64,000 nt of DNA from an uncultured Vicinamibacterales bacterium (GTDB lineage Bacteria > Acidobacteriota > Vicinamibacteria > Vicinamibacterales > UBA8438), in NCBI GenBank assembly GCA_958295905.1, contig OY282382.1, positions 1,946,001-2,010,000 of the forward strand. The letters are read 5' to 3'. Both the position numbers and the translations under genes were made by a program. Under the pieces are notes generated by a model. It did not search any database and had not been told where the DNA came from. It saw nothing but the letters and a program-made list of their open reading frames with translations. How positions within the stretch are numbered: the stretch's first letter is position 1; each line of letters opens with the position of its first letter. Positions 17,695 through 24,977 of the stretch are shown here, in pieces.

Positions 17695-17730
17695 CGGGGA
17701 CCACGGAGGTTCTGCCGCGGCTTGGTCTAT

Positions 17731-17857
17731 CAACCCGTGGCGGCAGTCCCCGCCGCATTCGAGCGGCGATGCATCCCGCCTGACTGCGTTGCCCGCGGGC
17801 GCTCTTCCGCCCGGCGGCGCCCGCTCTCGGCGCGCCGCGGGGTTTCGCCGCGGGCTG
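17731..17857 (+). repeat. R2 dispersed repeat, copy 2
   Basis: Begins CAACCCGTGGCGGCAGTCC and carries GCATTCGAGCGGCGATGCAT, as in copy 1; it ends TTTCGCCGCGGGCTG. The outer ends form a degenerate inverted repeat. Its right end runs straight into a TGCTATGAT promoter-like element. Confidence 0.6.
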
Positions 17858-17864
17858 CTATGAT
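17856..17864 (+). promoter_or_regulatory. Extended -10 promoter element for the cyclase-family gene
   Basis: TGCTATGAT matches an extended -10 (TGnTATAAT, one mismatch) 57 bp before the start codon at 17921. It overlaps the end of the R2 repeat, so the repeat supplies or abuts the promoter. Confidence 0.45.
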
Positions 17865-17920
17865 CGACCGCGTTCTGCCGTCGGAGATCGCGCAACGGTT
17901 GCCACAGAAAGGATGACCCC

Positions 17921-19006
17921 ATGGCCTCTTCGAGACGACGGTTCTTGACGACCTTGACGACGGCGGCGGCCGGCAGCGCGGCTCTCGGTGGTCGCGCGGC
18001 GGCGTGGAGCCGGCCCACGGTGCGGCCCGTCGCGCCCGACAGCTTCTCGCCGGCCGAGCTGCTGGAGCGGCATCTGTCCCGACCTGCCGGGGCCGGCGCC
18101 CCCGCCGCGGCCGGCGCCGCCCAGAACGATCCCCGGATGCCCACGCCCGAGGAGGTGCAGTCGTGGTTCACCGATCGCCGCAACTGGGGACGGTGGGGCG
18201 ATGACGACGAGAAGGGCGCCGTCAACCTGATCACCGACGAGAAGAGCGCGGCGGCGGCCCGGCTCGTGCGGACGGGGCGGAAGGTCTCGGCCAGCCGCGT
18301 CTTCGAGCCCTCGCAGCAGTTCATCCGCAAGAGCCCGCGGGAGGGCGGCGGGGGCGCGGTGTCCGACTACTACGGCTTCATCTACCACGGGCAGACGGTG
18401 ACCCACATCGACGCCCTGTGCCACATGTGGGAGAGCGACGGCATGTGGCAGGGCCGCGACCCCGACGTGGAGGTGACCACCCAGGGGGCGGCCTTCGGCG
18501 CCATCGACGCGTGGTCCGACGGCATCGTCACGCGGGGGGTGCTGCTCGACGTGCCGCGCCATCGCGGCGAGCCGCACGTGACCCCCGGCAACCCCGTGCA
18601 GGGCTGGGAGCTCGAGGAGATCGCCCGAGCCCAGGGGATCGAGGTCGAGCCGGGCGACGCCCTGCTCGTCTACAGCGGCAAGGACTCGTTCGTTCGCGCG
18701 GGCGGCGTCTATGCGGGCGGCGACCGGCCGGGGCTCGGCGTGACCTGCGCGAAGTTCGTCCGCGACCACGACGTGGCGCTCCTCGGCTGGGACATGATGG
18801 ACGCGCGGCCCGACCCCTACGGCCTCACGTTCCCGGTCCACGGGGTGCTGTTCAATTACGGCGTGGCCCTGCTCGACAACGCCCTCCTCGAGCCGCTGGC
18901 GGCGGCGTGCGCCGAGGAGGGGCGCCACGAGTTCATGTTCATGGCGCTGCCCCTCAAGGTCGCGCGGGGCACGGGCAGCCCCGCCAACCCCATCGCGATG
19001 TTCTGA
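17921..19006 (+). CDS. Cyclase family protein (kynurenine formamidase-like), Tat-exported
   Basis: The product is 361 residues from the ATG at 17921 behind AAAGGATGACCCC. A twin-arginine leader (SSRRRFLTTLTTAAAGSAAL) is followed by the metal-dependent cyclase fold (PF04199). Its signature HGQTVTHIDALCHMW corresponds to HxGTHxDxPxH, which binds the catalytic metal. Family members hydrolyse formylkynurenine or cyclic imides or amides; the clade with the conserved WFTDRRNWGRWGDDDEKGAVN opening is uncharacterised. Export to the periplasm argues against tryptophan catabolism as its job. Confidence 0.85.
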   Translation: MASSRRRFLTTLTTAAAGSAALGGRAAAWSRPTVRPVAPDSFSPAELLERHLSRPAGAGAPAAAGAAQNDPRMPTPEEVQSWFTDRRNWGRWGDDDEKGAVNLITDEKSAAAARLVRTGRKVSASRVFEPSQQFIRKSPREGGGGAVSDYYGFIYHGQTVTHIDALCHMWESDGMWQGRDPDVEVTTQGAAFGAIDAWSDGIVTRGVLLDVPRHRGEPHVTPGNPVQGWELEEIARAQGIEVEPGDALLVYSGKDSFVRAGGVYAGGDRPGLGVTCAKFVRDHDVALLGWDMMDARPDPYGLTFPVHGVLFNYGVALLDNALLEPLAAACAEEGRHEFMFMALPLKVARGTGSPANPIAMF

Positions 19007-19145
19007 TCGCGCCCTGTTCTGCCGCGTCCTCGGCCTCCCGCCGGGCCGAGGACGCGCGCGCCGCCCACCATTCTGCGCCGTCGCACGCCGTCGCCTTGCC
19101 ATCCACGATATGCCTGAACGGCAGCTCAGGTGTCGCGGGGAGGGG

Positions 19146-19235
19146 GTCGGGAGTCTGCGCCGTAGAACGGTGCCGCCTCCCCCCGGAGGCGCCGACTCCC
19201 TGGCGGGTTGGTTGGGCGGCAGGCGACGATTGCCG
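19146..19235 (+). repeat. R5-type repeat before the ABC ATPase 3' end
   Basis: Starts GGAGTCTGCGCCGTAGAACG, the same outer end as the 29585-29694 element, and ends GGGTTGGTTGGGCGGCAGG plus GACGATTGCC. It is the longest single copy of the R5 family and lies 3 bp before the stop codon of the convergent ABC gene. Confidence 0.6.
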
Positions 19236-19237
19236 GA

Positions 19238-19915
19238 CTAGTCGTCCACCAGCCAGCCGTCGCGAAGCTGGATGATCCGGTTCCCGTAGGCGGCGTTGAC
19301 GTCCGAGTGGGTGACCTGCACGATGGTCGTCCCGTCGGCGTTGAGTTTGGTGAACAGCTCCATGATCTCGCGGCCCTGGCCGGAATGCAGGTTGCCGGTG
19401 GGTTCGTCGGCCAGGATCAGTTTCGGCTTGGCGATGAGGGCGCGCGCCACGCCCACGAGCTGCTGCTGCCCGCCCGAGAGCTGGCTCGGGTAGAGGTCCT
19501 TCTTCCCCACGATCTGAAACCGGTCCAGGGTGTCGGCCACGAGACTCTGGCGCTCGGTCCGGGGCACGTTCCGGTACGACAGCGGGACGTCGAGGTTCTC
19601 GGCGACGGTGAGATCGTCGAGGAGGTGGTAGCTCTGGAACACGAAGCCGATGTGCGAGCGGCCCAGCGCCTGGCGGTGCTTCGTCCGCAGGCGGTGGACC
19701 GGCTGGCCGAGGAAGTCGTATTCCCCGGTCCAGTCCGCGTCGTGCATCCCGAGAATGTGCAGCAGCGTCGACTTTCCGGCGCCGGACGGTCCCATGATGG
19801 AGACGAACTCGCCGGGGACGATGTCCAAGGTGATGCGGCGCAGGACGAACGTCCGGCTGACGCCGTGGCTGAAGGTCTTCTCGATGTTGCGGAGGGCGAT
19901 CAGGGGGTCGGACAT
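19238..19915 (-). CDS. ABC transporter ATP-binding protein, MacB/LolD type, orphan
   Basis: The product is 225 residues from the ATG at 19915. All nucleotide-binding motifs are present: Walker A GPSGAGKST, Q-loop VFQSYHLLDDLT, signature LSGGQQQ, Walker B LILADEPTG and H-loop QVTHSD. Length and sequence match the MacB/LolD/FtsE class that drives lipoprotein or peptide export or mechanotransmission. No permease gene lies next to it, which is unusual for this class. It is followed upstream by an R3 repeat that may have separated it from former neighbours. Confidence 0.9.
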   Translation of the reverse strand: MSDPLIALRNIEKTFSHGVSRTFVLRRITLDIVPGEFVSIMGPSGAGKSTLLHILGMHDADWTGEYDFLGQPVHRLRTKHRQALGRSHIGFVFQSYHLLDDLTVAENLDVPLSYRNVPRTERQSLVADTLDRFQIVGKKDLYPSQLSGGQQQLVGVARALIAKPKLILADEPTGNLHSGQGREIMELFTKLNADGTTIVQVTHSDVNAAYGNRIIQLRDGWLVDD

Positions 19916-19930
19916 GGCACGAGAGCTTAC

Positions 19931-20088
19931 CAGCCCGTGGCAAAACTCCGCGGCGCGCCAAAACCGGCCGGCGGTGGCGCGGAAACGGCTCGGATCGGCC
20001 AGATTTCGGCGATTTCGACGGCTGCACGACACGTTCTTGGGCCGAGATACGGCCCGGCCGGATGCAGCACCACTTCTGCCACGGCCTG
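19931..20088 (+). mobile_element. R3 MITE-like repeat, copy 1 of 2
   Basis: A 158-bp element with ends CAGCCCGTGGCAAAACT and AGAAGTGGT..., the far end reading TTCTGCCACGGCCTG. TTAC occurs immediately outside both ends (19927-19930 and 20089-20092), a possible 4-bp target duplication. The second copy is at 39723-39881 in the opposite orientation, with conserved interior blocks GGATCGGCCAGATTTCGGCG and TTTCGACGGCTG. Confidence 0.7.
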
Positions 20089-20190
20089 TTACCGCACTGC
20101 GGCGGAGTCACTGCGGGCCGAGCCCCCGCACGCGCTCGGCCCCCGCCGCGGCCGCCGAGAGCTTACCGCACGGCGGCGGAGTCACTGCCG
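20089..20190 (+). repeat. Direct-repeat pair, about 28 bp, period 74
   Basis: TTACCGCACTGCGGCGGAGT... at 20089-20116 recurs with one substitution at 20163-20190. The second unit overlaps the last codons and stop of the SRPBCC gene. Confidence 0.7.
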
Positions 20191-20640
20191 GGGCGCCGGC
20201 TTCACGGCCTGTTCACAGAACGACTGCACCGCGTCCATGTCCTGCTCGATCGCCCTGCGAACGGCGCCGGCGATGAGCCGTGTCGTGATGCGGGCGCGCA
20301 GCTTGTACGGTCGCGCTTCCATCACCAGCGTCAACTCGGTCGAGCGGCCCGCCGGCGCGACCATGAAGACCGTATCCCATACCGTGCCCCCCGCCTCGGA
20401 CACGATGCGCACCCGGTTGTTCTCGACGTACTCGGTGACCGCCAGCTCCGTCGATACTTCCTGTCCGTTCATCAGGCGGGTCTCGCGAAAACGCGTCCCG
20501 ATGCCCGATCGTACGTCGGAGAGGAACTCGATCCGGACGATCTGCGGCGCGACTTGCGCGAACCGATTGATATCGGCCACGGTCCGGAAAACGATGTCCA
20601 CCGGCGCCGCGATCCGCCGGGTCACGGTCATGCTGGTCAT
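20182..20640 (-). CDS. SRPBCC (START/Bet v1-like) ligand-binding protein
   Basis: The product is 152 residues from the ATG at 20640. The sequence MTVTRRIAAPVDIVFRTVAD is the typical opening strand and helix of polyketide-cyclase/SRPBCC proteins. It continues with GTRFRETRLMNGQEVST, DTVFMVAPAGRSTELTLVME and a long C-terminal helix (AGAVRRAIEQDMDAVQSFCE). These proteins bind hydrophobic ligands in a helix-grip fold. There is no signal peptide, so it is cytoplasmic. No neighbour indicates a ligand. Confidence 0.85.
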   Translation of the reverse strand: MTSMTVTRRIAAPVDIVFRTVADINRFAQVAPQIVRIEFLSDVRSGIGTRFRETRLMNGQEVSTELAVTEYVENNRVRIVSEAGGTVWDTVFMVAPAGRSTELTLVMEARPYKLRARITTRLIAGAVRRAIEQDMDAVQSFCEQAVKPAPRQ

Positions 20641-20777
20641 TTCTGATCGGCTCGAACCGGCGCCGCATTCCGCGGCGCCCGCTGGTCAGGGGCGGCCGCA
20701 TCCGAGCGGAACGCCGCGGACGCGCCGTGGTCGACCTCCCATCGTACTATAGAGCGCCGCCGCCGGGACGCGTTCGA
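20641..20777. other. Short intergenic before R1 copy 4
   Basis: GC-rich with one AT-rich island (TACTATAG near 20744) that could be part of a promoter. No gene recognised. Confidence 0.35.
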
Positions 20778-20948
20778 CAGGACCATCCCACGCTCCGCCA
20801 CCGCCGTGCGCAGGCGGAATCGTGGCGGGTCCTGGGGCTCCGGACGTGCGGAATCGTGGGTTCCCGCGGCGCCGGCCGGTCGGCAGGACGGTGGTGCCCC
20901 CTCGAATCGGGGGCGACCGTCACGCGCAGTCAGCGTGGGATGCCCCTG
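20778..20948 (-). mobile_element. R1 MITE-like repeat, copy 4 of 4
   Basis: A 171-bp copy in inverted orientation, with ends CAGGACCATCCCACGCT and AGCGTGGGATGCCCCTG. Unlike the other copies its immediate flanks are inverted, not direct, repeats (GGACGCGTTCG outside one end, CGAACGCGTCC outside the other). It lies upstream of the quinone oxidoreductase gene. Confidence 0.75.
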
Positions 20949-21004
20949 CGCGTCCCGAACGCGTCCGCCGACCTCGCCGGCGGTGACGGCGGCTTTCCCC
21001 ATTC

Positions 21005-21010
21005 TACAAT
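21005..21010 (+). promoter_or_regulatory. -10 element TACAAT, leaderless-type promoter
   Basis: TACAAT ends 7 bp before the ATG at 21018, with GTGACG 16 bp upstream as a weak -35. There is no Shine-Dalgarno sequence in between, so transcription would start at or next to the ATG. Confidence 0.55.
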
Positions 21011-21017
21011 CTCCGGC

Positions 21018-21998
21018 ATGAGAGCCATGCTGTGCAAGGCCTACGGGCCGCCGGAGAGCCTCGTCTGGGAGGAGGTCGATCCGCCGGCCCTCGACCACGA
21101 GGGAGTGCGCATCCGCGTCCGGGCGGCCGGCGTCAACTTCCCGGACCTGCTGATCATCGAGGGCAAGTACCAATTCAAGCCGGACATGCCGTTCGCGCCC
21201 GGTGCGGAGATCGCGGGCGGGGTGATCGAGGTCGGCGCCGGCGTCACGCGCTTCGCGCCCGGCGACCGCGTGATCGGGATGACGCGCTGGAACGGCTACG
21301 CCGAGGAGGCCGTCGTGCCCGAGGCGCGGTGTCTCCGCCTGCCCGCCGGCATGTCCTTCGAGACCGGCGCGGGCTTTCCGATGACCTACGGCACCAGTTT
21401 CCACGCCCTCGTGCAGCGCGCCCGGCTGCAGGCGGGGGAGACGTTGCTGGTCCACGGCGCGTCGGGCGGCGTGGGCAGCGCCGCGGTCGAGATCGGCGGC
21501 TGCCTCGGCGCCCGCGTCATTGCGGCTGGCGGCAGCGACGACAAGCTGCGCGCGGTCGGTGAGCGCTACGGGGTCGCCGACATCGTCAATTACCGGACGG
21601 ACCCGGCGTGGAAGGATCGGGTGAAGGCGCTGACCGGCGGCGCCGGCGCCGACGTCATCTACGACCCGGTGGGCGGCGACGTCTTCGAGCAGTCGCTGCG
21701 CTGCATCAACTGGGACGGCCGCCTGCTCGTGGTCGGCTTCGCGGGTGGCGCGATCCCGAGCGTGCGCGCCAACCTCGTGCTCCTCAAAGGGTGCCAGATC
21801 GTCGGGGTCTTCTGGGGCGCCTTCGTGCGGCGGGAGCCCGAGGTGAACCGCGCCAACTTCGACCGGCTCTTCGCGTGGTTCGAAGCGGGCCGGCTGCGGC
21901 CGCTGGTGTCGCGCACCCTGCCGCTCGAACGGGCCCCCGAGGCCCTGCGCCTGCTCCAGCGCCGCGAGGTGGTCGGCAAGATCGTGCTGACGACCTGA
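21018..21998 (+). CDS. NADPH:quinone oxidoreductase family protein (zinc-free MDR)
   Basis: The product is 326 residues from the ATG at 21018. It is a medium-chain dehydrogenase/reductase of the quinone-reductase type, with AAGVNFPDLLIIEGKYQ, PGAEIAGGVIEVGAGV, the nucleotide-binding GASGGVGSAAVEI, and VIYDPVGGDVFEQSLRCI. Zinc ligands of alcohol dehydrogenases are absent. Such enzymes reduce quinones or activated enones with NADPH in the cytoplasm. The start codon has no Shine-Dalgarno sequence but a -10-like hexamer 7 bp upstream. Confidence 0.9.
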   Translation: MRAMLCKAYGPPESLVWEEVDPPALDHEGVRIRVRAAGVNFPDLLIIEGKYQFKPDMPFAPGAEIAGGVIEVGAGVTRFAPGDRVIGMTRWNGYAEEAVVPEARCLRLPAGMSFETGAGFPMTYGTSFHALVQRARLQAGETLLVHGASGGVGSAAVEIGGCLGARVIAAGGSDDKLRAVGERYGVADIVNYRTDPAWKDRVKALTGGAGADVIYDPVGGDVFEQSLRCINWDGRLLVVGFAGGAIPSVRANLVLLKGCQIVGVFWGAFVRREPEVNRANFDRLFAWFEAGRLRPLVSRTLPLERAPEALRLLQRREVVGKIVLTT

Positions 21999-22373
21999 CG
22001 AACCAACTCGCAGCGCCCGGTCCTTCGCGCTGGCCGCCGCACCGTCCGCGCGCTCTCCGTGCGCGCGCGTGATGGAAGAACTCACGCCGTCGAGCGACCG
22101 GAGCTCGGGAACGACGCGTTCTCCGTGCGCGCGCGTGATGGAAGAACCTCCACCGCACTCTCGGCCCGCTTCCTGCCGGAGAGCCCACCTCTTTCGATGT
22201 GCACCCCCTTGCCGCGGGTGTACGTCAGATTCGTGAGATGACTCTCTGGCGGCCTTTGCGGCTCGCCGTTCCACGGAAATCCTCGAAGCGGCCGCTGAGC
22301 TTGCGGCGGCGCAGGGCGATGATGGCGTCGGCGCCGGTCACGGTCCGGCGCATGCTTGGAATGAGCTGCCCGA
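21999..22373. other. Intergenic region holding a direct-repeat pair
   Basis: Apart from the repeat pair at 22054-22147 no gene or RNA is recognised between the quinone oxidoreductase stop and the end of the HEPN gene. Confidence 0.4.
22054..22147 (+). repeat. Direct-repeat pair, 28 bp, period 66
   Basis: A perfect 28-bp sequence starting TCTCCGTGCGCGCGCGTGAT occurs at 22054-22081 and 22120-22147 with a 38-bp spacer. The GC-rich centre and TGGAAGAAC tail give it a CRISPR-repeat look, but there are only two units and no cas gene nearby. Confidence 0.75.
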
Positions 22374-22853
22374 TCAACTGTCCGGGGGACCGCCCGCCAG
22401 CCAAGTCAGAAATACCTGAATCTGATGGCGGAACGTCGCGAGCACGACCGGGAGGCGTTCTCCGAGGGGGCGCATGCGCTCTGGCTCCAGCACGAAGCCG
22501 TACACGTTGCGGAAGACGTGTCGAAACCGCAGGAACTCTCCGAGCGCGTCCGCGAGCGCGGGGTCGATCACCGCGGGACGAATCCCGGGAATCGCGATGC
22601 TCATGTCGGTGACGAGCTGCCGATGCCACTGGTCGCCCTGCGGAACGCCGCCGTCGAGCTCTTCGGCGATGCGTACGAACACGCGTTCGATGCCGTTGTA
22701 GAAGTCGTGCAGAATCGACCCGCGCGCCCGCAACGTGAAGATCGCGTCGTCCCGGGGTGCAGCCGCGTTCTGATCGCGAATCTGGTCGAGACTGTCGAGC
22801 TCGTGCCGGATCTCGGCCGCCAGCCGTCGGGCGAACGCCTCGTCCGGCGTCAC
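22374..22853 (-). CDS. HepT-like HEPN ribonuclease domain protein (toxin-like)
   Basis: The product is 159 residues from the GTG at 22853, which overlaps the upstream gene's stop by 4 bp (GTGA). It is a helical HEPN protein of the HepT-like class: ARGSILHDFYNGIERVFVRI, GDQWHRQLVTDMS, and FLRFRHVFRNVYGFVLEPER, where the RFRH/RNxY segment is expected to carry the RNA-cleaving residues. Co-translation with the nucleotidyltransferase gene makes it the presumed toxin of an MNT/HEPN pair. It could equally act in stress or phage defence; target RNA is unknown. Confidence 0.82.
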   Translation of the reverse strand: MTPDEAFARRLAAEIRHELDSLDQIRDQNAAAPRDDAIFTLRARGSILHDFYNGIERVFVRIAEELDGGVPQGDQWHRQLVTDMSIAIPGIRPAVIDPALADALGEFLRFRHVFRNVYGFVLEPERMRPLGERLPVVLATFRHQIQVFLTWLAGGPPDS

Positions 22854-23185
22854 AACTCGACACCCTCTTCACGGACGATCCGGCGGAACGCGGCGGAAGC
22901 CGCCTCGATGGGGATGAGGTCGAGCGGAAAGTCGGTCAGGGCGCCCGCCTGCGCCGATACCCGGAAGAAGCAGTCCGGGCGGAGCCCCTCGACGGCGAGA
23001 TCGATGTCCGAGCGTGGTGTGAATCGGCGGTCGGGCGCGAACGCGGAGCCGATGCCGACGACGCGGCGCGCGCCGTGGCGCCTGAGCAGGCGGGCGATGC
23101 GTTGCGCATCTCCCCGGGCCGCCGCGCGGCCGTCGGATGCGAAGCGGGTTCGGCGGACGTATTCAAGAAAAACGCCGCGGTCCAT
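22850..23185 (-). CDS. Minimal nucleotidyltransferase (MNT antitoxin-like)
   Basis: The product is 111 residues from the ATG at 23185. The nucleotidyltransferase signature is VVGIGSAFAPDRRFTPRSDIDLAVEG (GS..., DxD), followed by PLDLIPIEAAS, which supplies the third acidic residue. MNT partners adenylylate or otherwise neutralise HEPN toxins. The gene has no Shine-Dalgarno sequence; a TATACT hexamer lies 7 bp upstream, so the message is likely leaderless. The downstream HEPN gene then depends on coupling through the GTGA overlap. Confidence 0.82.
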   Translation of the reverse strand: MDRGVFLEYVRRTRFASDGRAAARGDAQRIARLLRRHGARRVVGIGSAFAPDRRFTPRSDIDLAVEGLRPDCFFRVSAQAGALTDFPLDLIPIEAASAAFRRIVREEGVEL

Positions 23186-23192
23186 CCACGGC

Positions 23193-23198
23193 AGTATA
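23193..23198 (-). promoter_or_regulatory. -10 element TATACT, leaderless-type promoter
   Basis: On the minus strand TATACT is followed by GCCGTGG and then the ATG at 23185. No -35 of note. Confidence 0.5.
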
Positions 23199-23245
23199 CC
23201 CGTTGGCGCCTCGCTGCCCGGCGCTCGGGTCCAGCGCCTCGGCGA

Positions 23246-23335
23246 GGTCGATCCGAGCGAGCGGCGGGCCGCGCAATCGTGCCGCTGAGCGCCGGGGACG
23301 CCAACCGGTCGATCCGAGCGAGCGGCGGGCTGCGT
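23246..23335 (+). repeat. CRISPR-like repeat pair, 29 bp, period 61
   Basis: GGTCGATCCGAGCGAGCGGC plus GGGC(C/T)GCG at 23246-23274 and 23307-23335. The 61-bp period (29-bp unit, 32-bp spacer) and the GGT-GATCC...CGGG layout resemble type I-E CRISPR repeats. Only two units are found; typed as repeat because no cas gene or third unit exists here. Confidence 0.65.
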
Positions 23336-23455
23336 CAGCGGTGCGGGTTGACCCAGCGCAGGCTCGGGAAGCGCAAGCGGTCCCGGGGTGCCGCGGAAGG
23401 TTCCACGGGTGCGCCGGGTATGGAGGTGCGGTGGCGCGTCGCGTTTTCAGGATGC

Positions 23456-24628
23456 CTACGCGCCCAGGATCTGCCGGGCGATGGTCTGGAGCTGCATGTT
23501 CGACGTGCCCTCGTATATCTGGCCGATCTTGGCGTCGCGGTACAGCTTCTCGACGGGGTAGTCCTTCGTGTACCCCACGCCGCCGAAGAGCTGCACGGCG
23601 AGGGACGTTGCGCGCTCGGCGACCTGGGACGAGAAGAGCTTGGCCATCGCCGCCTCGGTCAGGAACGGGCGGCCGGCGTCGCGCAGGCGCGCGGCGTTGT
23701 AGACGCCGAGGCGGGCCATCTCGACCTCGGTCTGCGCCTGCGCCACCTGGAACTGCACGGCCTGGAACCCGCCGATCGGCCGGCCGAACTGCGTGCGCTC
23801 CTGCACGTAACGGATGGCGTGGTCGAGCGCGCCCCGGGCCAGCCCGACCATCTGGGCGCCGATGCCGATGCGGCCCTCGTTCAGGGTCTCGATGGCGACT
23901 TTGTAGCCCTGGCCGAGCGCGCCCAGGATGTGGCTCTTGGGGACCCGGCACCCGTCGAGCAGCAGCTCGCAGGTGCTGCTGGCCCGGATGCCCAGCTTGT
24001 CCTCCTTCTTGCCGACCTCGAGCCCGGGGCGGTCGTGCTCGACGAGGAAAGCGGTGATGCCGCGGTGGCCGGCCGCCGGATCGACGTTGGCCATCACGAT
24101 GAAGAGCCCCGCCTCGCGCGCGTTGGTGATCCACAGCTTGCGGCCGGTGATGACGTAGTCGCCGCCGTCCTCCACCGCGCGGGTCCTCAGCGCGAACGCG
24201 TCGCTGCCCGAGCCCGCCTCGGAGAGCGCGTAGGCCCCGATCGCGCCGCCGGCGAGGCGGGGGAGGAACCGCCGTTGCAGGTCCGGGGAGCCCCAGCGCA
24301 GCAGGGCGTTGATGACCAGGGTGTTCTGGACGTCGACGACCACCGCCACCGACGGGTCGACGCGGGACAGCTCCTCGACCGCGAGCACCGACAGGAAGAA
24401 CGGGGCGCCGGCCCCGCCGAGCGACTCGGGAATCTCGATGCCCATCACCCCGAGGTCGAACAGCTTGTCGATGAGCGCCCGCGGGATGACCCCCTGCTCG
24501 TCCATCTCGCGCACCTGCGGGGCGATCTCCGCTTCGGCGAACGCCCGGACGCTGGCTCGGAACAGATCCTCGTCGTCGGAGAGCCGGGTCAGGGGGGACG
24601 GAGCGGGGGCGATGGTGTCGGTCGTCAT
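23456..24628 (-). CDS. Acyl-CoA dehydrogenase, short/branched-chain type
   Basis: The product is 390 residues from the ATG at 24628. FAD and substrate motifs are canonical: YALSEAGSGSDAFAL, VITGRKLWITNAREAGLFIV, LGIRASSTCELLLDGCRVP, RIGIGAQMVGLARGALDHAI, QFGRPIGGFQAVQF and LFGGVGYTKDYPVEKLYRDA. The catalytic Glu lies in IGQIYEGTSNMQLQTIAR. The enzyme introduces a trans-2 double bond into short or branched acyl-CoA and passes electrons to ETF. It fits with the B12 mutase, acyl-CoA synthetase and mutase-related genes downstream, suggesting branched-chain or odd-chain acyl-CoA catabolism, though these are not in one operon. Confidence 0.92.
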   Translation of the reverse strand: MTTDTIAPAPSPLTRLSDDEDLFRASVRAFAEAEIAPQVREMDEQGVIPRALIDKLFDLGVMGIEIPESLGGAGAPFFLSVLAVEELSRVDPSVAVVVDVQNTLVINALLRWGSPDLQRRFLPRLAGGAIGAYALSEAGSGSDAFALRTRAVEDGGDYVITGRKLWITNAREAGLFIVMANVDPAAGHRGITAFLVEHDRPGLEVGKKEDKLGIRASSTCELLLDGCRVPKSHILGALGQGYKVAIETLNEGRIGIGAQMVGLARGALDHAIRYVQERTQFGRPIGGFQAVQFQVAQAQTEVEMARLGVYNAARLRDAGRPFLTEAAMAKLFSSQVAERATSLAVQLFGGVGYTKDYPVEKLYRDAKIGQIYEGTSNMQLQTIARQILGA

Positions 24629-24969
24629 GGCACGTTCCGCGGCAGACGAGCAGGTGAAGACCGGTTGCCGGACATCGGGCGCGCGAGCGCCAGCCACGCG
24701 AGTATCGTGGGCGGGACGGGGGCGCGTCAAGTCGCGTCAAGGTCGGCCGAGCAGCCCGCGGTGAACGCCGCCTTGCCTGGACCGGCGAGGCGCCGGCGGG
24801 CTGAAGGGTGTCCGTTCCGACCCGGATGACCAGGGAGCAGAGTGCAGTATCGCAACCGCGGAGCTTCGCCAGCGCCTTGGAACAACGCGGTCGCATGGCC
24901 GGCCGAACGCAGCGGGCTTCCGCCACGGGCAGCCACCGGGCCCCACGGGCCTGCCGCGATCGCGGTGCG
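24629..24969. other. Intergenic left flank of the IS element
   Basis: Upstream region of the acyl-CoA dehydrogenase gene. No gene seen; it is the former promoter side of the small gene now at 27425, displaced by the insertion. Confidence 0.4.
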
Positions 24970-24977
24970 TGCTAGAC

